A stretch of 20,085 nt of DNA. Source: Clostridia bacterium (lineage in GTDB: Bacteria > Bacillota > Clostridia > Christensenellales > Aristaeellaceae). Under the pieces are notes generated by a model. It was not told where the DNA came from, ran no database searches, and saw only the letters and a list, made by a program, of their open reading frames with translations. Position 1 is the stretch's first letter; the number at the start of each line of letters is the position of its first letter. The position numbers were made by a program, and so were the translations under genes. The stretch covers positions 1 through 20,085 of the forward strand of contig CAAEUQ010000125.1 in assembly GCA_900759005.1 (NCBI GenBank). Reading direction: 5' to 3'. This document shows, in pieces, positions 1 through 6,186 of this stretch.

Positions 1-379
1 GCGCGCGGCTGAAGCGCTGATTGTGGCCGATCATCAAAAGCCGATTCGCCTTTTTCGCCGCCGCGACCATCGCTTCGCATTCGGCAAGCGACGTCGCCAT
101 CGGCTTTTCGCAGAGCACGTGCCTGCCTGCTTCGAGCGCGCAAATCGTGTTCTGCGCGTGCGCACGGTTCGCGCTGCAAACGCTGACCGCATCGACGCTT
201 TCGATCAGCGCCTCAACGCTTTCAAACGCGCGCCCGCCGTATTTCTCAGCGAACGCCTGCGCGCGCTCCGGAACAAAATCATAAAATCCCCCGATTTCGC
301 AGCGCGGATTCTCCGAATATTCCGGCGCATGGCGCACCTCGGTAATTTTTCCGCATCCGATGATGCCGACTCGCAGCAT
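1..379 (-). CDS. Gfo/Idh/MocA-family oxidoreductase, N-terminal part (runs off left edge)
   Basis: The minus strand is open from an ATG at 379 to the window edge, giving about 126 residues of the NAD(P)-binding half of the protein. The start MLRVGIIGCGKI is a Rossmann GxGxxx nucleotide-binding loop. Further along, GRHVLCEKPMA is the family's conserved EKP motif, followed at the edge by LLMIGHNQRFSRA, the usual 'xxVGxNxRF' segment. The ribosome binding site AGGAGG lies 9 bases before the ATG. Family members reduce or oxidise sugars, inositols or related polyols with NAD(P); the substrate is set by the C-terminal domain, which is outside the window, so no specific function can be given. A strong promoter (417-445) lies just upstream, so it is probably transcribed independently of proC. 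The family call is firm; the exact activity is unknown. Confidence 0.93.
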   Translation of the reverse strand, partial: MLRVGIIGCGKITEVRHAPEYSENPRCEIGGFYDFVPERAQAFAEKYGGRAFESVEALIESVDAVSVCSANRAHAQNTICALEAGRHVLCEKPMATSLAECEAMVAAAKKANRLLMIGHNQRFSRA

Positions 380-416
380 AAGCCTTCCTCCTAACCAGGA
401 ATTCGCTTCTATCTAT

Positions 417-445
417 ATTGTATCCAACCCGCCGCATTCCGTCAA
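417..445 (-). promoter_or_regulatory. Sigma-A-type promoter for the Gfo/Idh/MocA gene
   Basis: Read on the minus strand, TTGACG (445-440) is separated by exactly 17 bases from TACAAT (422-417). This is close to the vegetative consensus, and it lies 38 bases before the ATG at 379. Confidence 0.8.
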
Positions 446-447
446 GA

Positions 448-470
448 GAAAAAACAAACGGCGACGCCGT
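448..470 (-). terminator. Possible short intrinsic terminator after proC
   Basis: On the minus strand ACGGC-GTC-GCCGT (470-458) forms a 5-bp hairpin followed by TTGTTTTTT. It lies 46 bases past the proC stop and immediately before the next promoter. The stem is short, so termination is likely partial. Confidence 0.5.
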
Positions 471-515
471 GAAGCCTTCCGGTGCAGCCGACGGTTTCAG
501 CCGCGAAATTCCCCT

Positions 516-1286
516 TCACCCTTCGACCACGGCTTTTACTGCGGCGATCAGCGCCCGGCGCAGGCCTTCGTTTTCCAGCGCTTCCACGCCGCGAATCGTG
601 CTGCCGCCGGGGGAACAGACCTGATCTTTGATCTCGCCCGGATGGAGATTCGTTTCCAGCTGCAATCTGCCCGTGCCCACCAGCGTCTGGCTCGCCAGGC
701 GATACGCCGCCGCGCGGGGCAAGCCGTATTTTACGCCCGCATCCGCGAGCGCCTCAATCGCCATTGCCAGAAACGCGGGGCCGCAGCCGGCAATCGCCGT
801 CGCCGCGCCCATTTTTTCGGCGGGCAGCGTTTCAACGGCGCCGATTGCGCCGAACAGTCTTTCCGCCGCCGTGCGCTCGTCCGGCAAAAGCGTGTTCTTT
901 TCTTCGAACAGCATCACGCCCTCACCCACGCGGCACGGCGTATTCGGCAAAATATGCTGAACGCACGCGCCTTTTCCCAGTACGGAGAGATATTTTTCGC
1001 ACGTCCAGCCGTCGGCGACGGACAAAATCGGCTTTTCACAGCCGCATTCGACGATCACCTGCTCGACCGCATCGGGCTTTACGGCGATCACGATCATATC
1101 CGCCCATTCGGCGACCTCGCGCACCGAATGCATCGCGCAAATGCCCGTCTCTCGCGCATAGGTGTTCAGCCGATCGAATCGCTTCGCGACCGCGCCGACG
1201 TTCTCCGCGCAAACCGTGCCCACGCGCAGCCAGCCCTCGACAATCGCGCGCGCCATATTGCCCATTCCGATAAAACCGATCCGCAT
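516..1286 (-). CDS. proC: Pyrroline-5-carboxylate reductase (ProC)
   Basis: This 256-residue cytoplasmic enzyme catalyses the last step of proline synthesis, the NAD(P)H-dependent reduction of 1-pyrroline-5-carboxylate to proline. The N-terminus MRIGFIGMGNMA (residues 1-12) is the typical GxGxMA dinucleotide loop. AVKP near residue 68 and LPNTPCRVGEG near 113 are conserved family segments, AGCGPAF follows, and the C-terminal region holds the P5CR signature (HPGEIKDQV, then SPGGSTIRGV). The length is normal (about 260-280). The start is the ATG at 1286; the upstream AAAGGGG is a modest ribosome binding site. proB and proA are not in the window, so the gene stands apart from the rest of the pathway. 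It lies 212 bases downstream of the caspase-like gene on the same strand and could be co-transcribed with it. Confidence 0.96.
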   Translation of the reverse strand: MRIGFIGMGNMARAIVEGWLRVGTVCAENVGAVAKRFDRLNTYARETGICAMHSVREVAEWADMIVIAVKPDAVEQVIVECGCEKPILSVADGWTCEKYLSVLGKGACVQHILPNTPCRVGEGVMLFEEKNTLLPDERTAAERLFGAIGAVETLPAEKMGAATAIAGCGPAFLAMAIEALADAGVKYGLPRAAAYRLASQTLVGTGRLQLETNLHPGEIKDQVCSPGGSTIRGVEALENEGLRRALIAAVKAVVEG

Positions 1287-1498
1287 TTCAACCGCCCCTT
1301 TGGTGTTAGATTTAAGAAAGAATTCTGTTGTGACCGCCGCTCATTCATTTCCGCTTTCGCGAATGCGATAAGCGCGCCGCAAACCATTGCAGTGCAAATT
1401 CGCTGATCGCGTTCTCCTGTCGGTGTTTCTTCGCGATAGCTCATTGACAATCGTCTCTGCCGCTCATTCATTCAGCCTTTGCCCATTGACATTCGCAT
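1287..1498. other. 212-base spacer with short direct repeats
   Basis: The spacer between the caspase-like gene and proC has no credible gene. It contains a 14-base direct repeat, GCCGCTCATTCATT, at 1336-1349 and 1459-1472, with the core CATTCATT again at 1496-1503. A second near-repeat is CATTGACAATCG (1442) and CATTGACATTCG (1487). No clear terminator or promoter was found. Confidence 0.5.
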
Positions 1499-3685
1499 TC
1501 ATTCCGCATCCGTTCTTGCGAACACGACGAATTCATCGCCTTCCGCGCCGGCGACTGCGTTTTGCGCGTATTCGCCCGCCAGCGAGAGATACCATTTTAT
1601 TCGGCGCGAGACATAGCGGTACAGGTCGTCAAACGTGACTTCGCCGTCGTAATCGCTGTCGGCGTTCATTGCGCTCTGCGCGCTTCTATCCATACTCCAG
1701 CCGAGCGCATCGCATACGGCGCGCGCGAACACCGTCGCCATATCGTTCTCGTCCGCGCCCGAAAAGCTGATTCGATGCGAATCCTGATCGAGCAGCGCGC
1801 TGGCGAGGACGTGGTATTTGCTCGTGCCAAGGCTCGTTTTGCCGATTGCGCCCTGAAACACGCTTGTTACGCCGTCGATCATTTTCTCCTGATCGCTCGC
1901 CGCGCCGAGAAGTCCGCCGCTGCCGCAGCAGTCCGCCAGCAGGATGATCTCGCCCGGAATCGCGCGCAGCTCCTTTTCAAGGTCGCTCGCCGACAGCACC
2001 GATCCGTCCGCCATCACGAAAAAAGTCATGCCCGCGCGATAAAAGCCGTGGCAGGTGATATAGACGATCGACACGTCCTGCGGCTGCGCGTTTTTGAACA
2101 TGGAGCGAATGCCCGCGACGACCCTGTCGCGCGGCTGATCCATCAGCACCTGCGTTTCGCATTCCGCGCCCGCGAACCGCGCCGTTTTCAAAAGCGCTTC
2201 CATGCTTTCGACCGACCGCACCGAGCCGACGCGCACGGTTTCGACCGTGGACGCGTAATTCTGTTCGCCGATCAGCAGCGCGCGATAGCGCTTCGCCGCG
2301 GGCTGAACGCTCAGATTCAGCATTGACGTGTGATTCCCGTCCGCCGAAATTGCGACGATATGTGCATTCCCCTCGCCGACCGCCGCAAGCTTGCCGAGGT
2401 CGTCCACCGTAAGGACGGATTCGTCGCTGCTCATGAACGTAATGCGCCGGTCGGTCGCATTCTCGGGCTGAATGGACACGGACAGGCTCAGCGTTTCGCC
2501 GACCTCGACGCTCTCCTTCGCCGCCGAAATCGAAATGCTCTCGACCGGAACGGCGAGCACCTCAACCTCGATTTCCGTCTGCGCTCCGCCGTAAGCGTAC
2601 GCGATCACGCGCGTGGTTCCGGGCTTTCTGCCCTCGATTACGCCGTCCTTCCGAATTGCGGCAATCTGGGGATCGACGCTCGCAAACGCGGCGAGTCCGC
2701 TGCTGCCGTTCGGAAAGGCGTGCGCTGTGACCGACGTGCGCGCGCGGCCGCGAATCGTGACCTTTGCGCTGGAAAGCTCGATGGAATCCGCCTTCGGCGC
2801 GCCCGCGCCGCTCTGAATGCGCAGCGTGTATTTGCCCGTTTCGCCCTCACGCGCGAACACGCGAATGCTGTAGCGCGTGCCCGCTGCGAAAAACGCGCTC
2901 AGGAAGCACGCGCCCATCTCCAGATCGTCCGACTCCGCGAGGATTTCGCCCGAATCGCTCACGAGCCACGCCGAAAGGCGCACGCCCTCCTCGCTCGGCA
3001 GCACCGAAATGAGCTTATCGCCGTCCGACGCGGCGCGCACGGTATACCAATGCACGTCGCCGGCGCGGGCAATCGCCTTTTTGTATTCGCCGCCCTCGTC
3101 CATTTCCAGCGGCTGATCATAGCAGCGGCTGAGCGCGTCGCGCGCGATCTCGATTCTTCCGCTGCCGGTTCCATAAATTTTGAGCACATATTCCGTTCCG
3201 GCGCTCAGACGAACGGAAAACAGCTTCGTGCCGCCCGTGCGATAAGCGATCAGCCGCCCGTCCTGATACAGCTCCGAATGGTGAATCTGAAGCGCGCCGG
3301 CAGAAAACAGGTATCCGGCGAACACGCCGTTCGTCGCCGGCGTAAACGCATAATCACAGGCCGAATCGTCGCCCAGAAGGGTAATGGTGTCTGCCGCCGA
3401 GTCGCTTTGCGCGGCATTTGTATTCGCCGCCTGTTTTTCAGAATTGGAAGCGCTGTCGAGCGCCGCGGCAGCGCTTTCCGGATTGACCGTGACGGCGATT
3501 GTCGCGGCGGCGCTTTCCAAATCGATTGCGTCATCAATTGTCGCGGGCTGATTTTCCTGAACGGTTTCAACGTTCGCCCATTTTGCGGATTCGGGCATGG
3601 CGACAGCGCCGGACAATTCGCCCGACGCCATCAGCATCCATCCGGTCATTGCGCCCGCAATCAGGCGCATTATCCGCTTTTGCAT
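1499..3685 (-). CDS. Secreted caspase-like (C14 family) protein with PPC-like, BIG2-like and EF-hand/dockerin-like modules
   Basis: The predicted protein has 728 residues. MQKRIMRLIAGAMTGWMLMA and what follows form a signal peptide. An Ala/Ser/Asn-rich linker (30-105) leads to two beta-rich segments resembling PPC domains (about 107-180 and 195-292) and two BIG2 Ig-like domains (about 299-377 and 381-460). The C-terminal half is a caspase-like domain starting at YRALLIGEQNY (467). The catalytic His is H546 in VYITCHGF and the Cys is C587 in LLADCCGSGG, both intact. Near the C-terminus, D676-S-D-Y-D-G-E-V-T-F-D-D687 is a canonical calcium-binding loop, as in EF-hands and dockerins, and bacterial metacaspases are often calcium dependent. 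The start at 3685 is chosen over an upstream in-frame ATG (3934) because GGAGAA lies 8 bases before it and a signal peptide follows. The SpoIID-like gene ends 14 bases upstream, so the two are co-translated. The substrate is unknown. Confidence 0.88.
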   Translation of the reverse strand: MQKRIMRLIAGAMTGWMLMASGELSGAVAMPESAKWANVETVQENQPATIDDAIDLESAAATIAVTVNPESAAAALDSASNSEKQAANTNAAQSDSAADTITLLGDDSACDYAFTPATNGVFAGYLFSAGALQIHHSELYQDGRLIAYRTGGTKLFSVRLSAGTEYVLKIYGTGSGRIEIARDALSRCYDQPLEMDEGGEYKKAIARAGDVHWYTVRAASDGDKLISVLPSEEGVRLSAWLVSDSGEILAESDDLEMGACFLSAFFAAGTRYSIRVFAREGETGKYTLRIQSGAGAPKADSIELSSAKVTIRGRARTSVTAHAFPNGSSGLAAFASVDPQIAAIRKDGVIEGRKPGTTRVIAYAYGGAQTEIEVEVLAVPVESISISAAKESVEVGETLSLSVSIQPENATDRRITFMSSDESVLTVDDLGKLAAVGEGNAHIVAISADGNHTSMLNLSVQPAAKRYRALLIGEQNYASTVETVRVGSVRSVESMEALLKTARFAGAECETQVLMDQPRDRVVAGIRSMFKNAQPQDVSIVYITCHGFYRAGMTFFVMADGSVLSASDLEKELRAIPGEIILLADCCGSGGLLGAASDQEKMIDGVTSVFQGAIGKTSLGTSKYHVLASALLDQDSHRISFSGADENDMATVFARAVCDALGWSMDRSAQSAMNADSDYDGEVTFDDLYRYVSRRIKWYLSLAGEYAQNAVAGAEGDEFVVFARTDAE

Positions 3686-3699
3686 TCTCTTCTCCGTTT

Positions 3700-5136
3700 T
3701 CAGGGCTTTGCGTATTCCGCTTTGATCCAGCCCTGCACGCCGTAAATTCGTACTTCCCGCCAGCCGTTCTGTTCCGTTCCGCAATGGATTTTCGTTCCGG
3801 AGCAGATTTTGCCGATCACCGCCGCATCCATCGACGGTTCGGCGCGCAGATTCAGGCTCGAATCCGCGTTTTTCAGGGTAACGGTCGCGTTCTTCTCCGT
3901 TTGAACCGAAATTTCGGGCGTTTGGGGCGCCCATTCCAGCGTTTCAAGCGTCATTCCGGGATAGTAAAACGCCAGAATCTCCCGATAATCGCGCGCGTAC
4001 GCCTTCGCCATCCATTCCGCACCGCGCTGGCTCATGCCCGCGCAATGCCCGAAGCCGCGCAGTTCGAGCGAAAATTCAGCGCCCTCGCGGCGAATGATCG
4101 CGCGCTCGTAATCGCGCCGGTTCAGTCCGATCGAGAGTCCGCGCTTCAGATCGTCGTAAACGTCCAATTCTGCGGTCTGAATGGACAATGTGCGAATGCG
4201 TTCGAGAATCGGCGCGCCGCTTTCGGTCTTTTCCATCGCGACAACGATAAATTTCGCCGCCTGCCCGTCGATTTCGGCGTTCAGCACGCAGACCGGCGCG
4301 CTTCCGTTCAGCTTTTCGGCGAGCATCTCCTTCAGCCGCGGGCAATCCGACAAATCCATCCTGAACGCAATCGCCGAAACGAGGCTTCTCGGGTTTTCGA
4401 GATCGTAGGGATCGTCGTGCGCGAGGATTGCGCCGTCGCTTTCGCCGCCCCAGATTTCCTCGGGCGCAGCGATTCTGCCCCCGTTGCTGGCGGTGTAATA
4501 GCATTCGGCGAATCGGCCGTTCACCATTCCGACCGCGCCGCGCGTCTGTTCCACGGCGGCAAGGACGTTTCGATACGCGTCGTTTCTGCCCTTGAACACC
4601 TGATCGCCCGCGGTATCCACGAGATCGTATTCCCTTTCGCCCGACCGCGCCTTTGCGCGCATCGCATACGTCCGCGCTGCAACCGCCTGCGCCTTCAGCG
4701 CCTCGATCGGGAAGGAATCGCTCATTTCATAGCCGACCACGCCGCAGAGATAATCTTCGATCCCAATATTCAGAATACATGTTATCGCGTTTCCTCTCGC
4801 CGAAAGGGAGAGGCTTCCGTCGTAGCGCGCGTTTTTTTCGGATTCGGCGATGTAAAGCCCGCCGGACAGTCGTTCGAGCCGCGCCTGCTTTCCGAGGCGA
4901 ACCGAAGCCGTTCCGTCGTTTGCCCAGAGAAAGCCGTTTTGCGCGGTAAATTCGAGATTTGCGCCGCCTTCAAGCGCTTCGCCGCCGAGCAGATATTCGC
5001 CCTCGATATTTACGCAAATGCGCTTTCTCTCCCCCAGCGATTTGAGCTTTACCCGAAGGCTTCCGTCCGTTTCGGCGTTCGCCGCGCCCACAATCAGCAG
5101 AAGCGCAATCAGCGCGAGCATCCAGAATCTTTTCAT
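3700..5136 (-). CDS. Secreted SpoIID/LytB-domain protein with C-terminal SH3-like domain
   Basis: The 478-residue protein begins with a signal peptide (MKRFWMLALIALLLIVGAANA). The SpoIID domain follows: IEDYLCGVVGYEMSDSFP (125-143, with the presumed catalytic Glu at 137), EALKAQAVAARTYAMRAKA (145-163), then DQVFKGR and ASNGGR. It closes with GHCAGMSQRGAEWMA (363-377), a variant of the usual GHGVGMSQYGA, and YYPGMTLE. Residues 415-476 form a bacterial SH3-type domain (LNLRAEPS ... GWIKAEY), likely wall binding. SpoIID proteins are lytic transglycosylases that cut glycan strands lacking stem peptides. SpoIID itself is shorter and membrane anchored, so this is more likely a paralogue than the sporulation protein. 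ATG 5136 is supported by GGGAGGG six bases upstream; longer starts lack a signal-peptide context. The gene is tightly linked to the downstream caspase-like gene. Confidence 0.88.
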   Translation of the reverse strand: MKRFWMLALIALLLIVGAANAETDGSLRVKLKSLGERKRICVNIEGEYLLGGEALEGGANLEFTAQNGFLWANDGTASVRLGKQARLERLSGGLYIAESEKNARYDGSLSLSARGNAITCILNIGIEDYLCGVVGYEMSDSFPIEALKAQAVAARTYAMRAKARSGEREYDLVDTAGDQVFKGRNDAYRNVLAAVEQTRGAVGMVNGRFAECYYTASNGGRIAAPEEIWGGESDGAILAHDDPYDLENPRSLVSAIAFRMDLSDCPRLKEMLAEKLNGSAPVCVLNAEIDGQAAKFIVVAMEKTESGAPILERIRTLSIQTAELDVYDDLKRGLSIGLNRRDYERAIIRREGAEFSLELRGFGHCAGMSQRGAEWMAKAYARDYREILAFYYPGMTLETLEWAPQTPEISVQTEKNATVTLKNADSSLNLRAEPSMDAAVIGKICSGTKIHCGTEQNGWREVRIYGVQGWIKAEYAKP

Positions 5137-5162
5137 TTTTCCCTCCCGAAGATTGAATTCGC

Positions 5163-5188
5163 GTTCATGAACACGATTTAAGTGTTCA
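5163..5188 (-). promoter_or_regulatory. Inverted repeat upstream of the SpoIID-like gene (possible operator)
   Basis: TGAACAC (5168-5174) and GTGTTCA (5182-5188) are perfect 7-base inverted arms with a 7-base spacer. The left arm overlaps a 10-base palindrome, GTTCATGAAC (5163-5172). It lies in the 87-base gap between the TauE-like and SpoIID-like genes, about 30 bases before the ATG. No T-tract follows, so it reads better as a protein-binding site than as a terminator. The role is inferred. Confidence 0.4.
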
Positions 5189-5223
5189 CTCCGATTCGCG
5201 CGTTCAAACATTCGGGAAAGGAA

Positions 5224-5988
5224 TTATTTTCCAAGCGCGAGCTCCGCCGCGATTTTGATCGTCATCAGTCCGAGCACAGCGAGCATTACATATCGAACCA
5301 GCCGCGCGCCGCGCTTCAGCGCGAGCTTCGAGCCGATCCATCCGCCCGCCATCGAGCAGACCACCGCCGGAACCGCCAGCGAATAGCAGACGTAGCCGCC
5401 GGCAATGCGCGTAATCAGCGATACGACATTGCTCGCGAGATTCACCGGCTTTGCCGTCGCGGACGCGGTCACCATGTCCATTCCTGAAAAATACGTAAAC
5501 AGCAGAATCAGAAACGTGCCGGTTGCCGGGCCGAAAAAGCCGTCGTAAAACCCGATTACCGCGCCGATCAGCGCGCAGACAATATAATCGCGGCGCGTCT
5601 GGGCGCGCTCCTGTCCGCCCTTTGCGCAGTTCAGCGCGACGATCACACCCACCGTCGGCGCGGCGATCAGCATGAATACCCGCATGAATCCGTCGCCCAG
5701 CGCAATCGCCGCGCGCGTGCCCAGATACGAGCACGGCAGGCTTCCCGCAATCGCGCACAGCGCCGGCTGAATCCGGATCTTGCCGCTTCGATAATAACGG
5801 ATCGTCGCCATCAGCGTTCCGAACGTGGAGGAAAACTTGTTGTTGCCAGACGCAAAATCGTAATTCAGCCCAGCCATCGTATACGCCGGCAGCGAAATCA
5901 GCCCGCCGCCGCCGCTGATTGAGTCCACCAGCGCCGCCAGAAACACAAACGGCAGCACGATCAAATACATCTTTCCGGTAACGACCAC
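5224..5988 (-). CDS. TauE/SafE-family membrane exporter (sulfite exporter-like)
   Basis: This is a hydrophobic integral membrane protein of about 254 residues with about eight predicted membrane segments. The family hallmark SISGGGGLISLPAY lies in the first membrane repeat, and the second half repeats the fold (IGAVIGFYDGFFGPATGTF). TauE/SafE proteins export small organic or inorganic anions such as sulfite, sulfoacetate or related compounds; specificity cannot be read from sequence. I choose the GTG at 5988 because GGAGG (6000-5996) sits seven bases upstream; an earlier in-frame GTG at 5994 almost abuts that site. A strong extended -10 promoter lies upstream at 6035-6043. The SpoIID-like gene begins 87 bases downstream on the same strand and may be read from the same promoter, although no functional link between the two is evident. 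Confidence 0.87.
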   Translation of the reverse strand: MVVTGKMYLIVLPFVFLAALVDSISGGGGLISLPAYTMAGLNYDFASGNNKFSSTFGTLMATIRYYRSGKIRIQPALCAIAGSLPCSYLGTRAAIALGDGFMRVFMLIAAPTVGVIVALNCAKGGQERAQTRRDYIVCALIGAVIGFYDGFFGPATGTFLILLFTYFSGMDMVTASATAKPVNLASNVVSLITRIAGGYVCYSLAVPAVVCSMAGGWIGSKLALKRGARLVRYVMLAVLGLMTIKIAAELALGK

Positions 5989-6034
5989 GCGCACCCCTCC
6001 GAACGGAACGTTTTTTTGTATCTATACGTCTACT

Positions 6035-6043
6035 ATTATAACA
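6035..6043 (-). promoter_or_regulatory. Extended -10 promoter for the TauE-like gene
   Basis: On the minus strand TGTTATAAT (6043-6035) is a perfect extended -10 element (TGnTATAAT). The -35 region 17 bases upstream (GCAAAC) is poor, as expected for this class. It lies about 47 bases before the GTG start at 5988. Confidence 0.7.
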
Positions 6044-6123
6044 GATTTCGCCCGCCCGTTTGCGTCCCAAAATGGACATTTGCGCGCGATTGTGGTGAAA
6101 AAAAGACGAATGCGCGCGGATGA

Positions 6124-6152
6124 TTGCATCTTTGTGCCAATCAGGGTATAAT
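6124..6152 (+). promoter_or_regulatory. Promoter for the FHA-like gene
   Basis: TTGCAT (6124-6129), a 17-base spacer and TATAAT (6147-6152) lie 35 bases before the ATG at 6187. Together with the minus-strand promoter at 6035-6043 it forms a divergent control region of about 200 bases. Confidence 0.7.
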
Positions 6153-6186
6153 CAGGATGGAAATTTATCGGCAGGAGGAAACGCGG

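Noticed and set aside
360..1406. A 348-codon open frame on the plus strand opposite proC
   Set aside because: It is antisense to a clear proC, is arginine/alanine rich with no recognisable domain, and results from the GC-biased third codon positions of the real gene.
1166..1471. A 101-codon minus-strand frame starting in the spacer upstream of proC
   Set aside because: It overlaps the proC start by over 100 bases in another frame, has no family resemblance, and only a weak site before its ATG. A short leader peptide cannot be fully excluded.
3686..3934. An 83-residue N-terminal extension of the caspase-like protein
   Set aside because: It would lie inside the end of the SpoIID-like gene and bury the signal peptide; the ATG at 3685 has its own GGAGAA.
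2330..5181. Long plus-strand open frames (471 and 560 codons) opposite the caspase-like and SpoIID-like genes
   Set aside because: The minus-strand proteins have signal peptides, domains and ribosome binding sites; the plus-strand frames have none.
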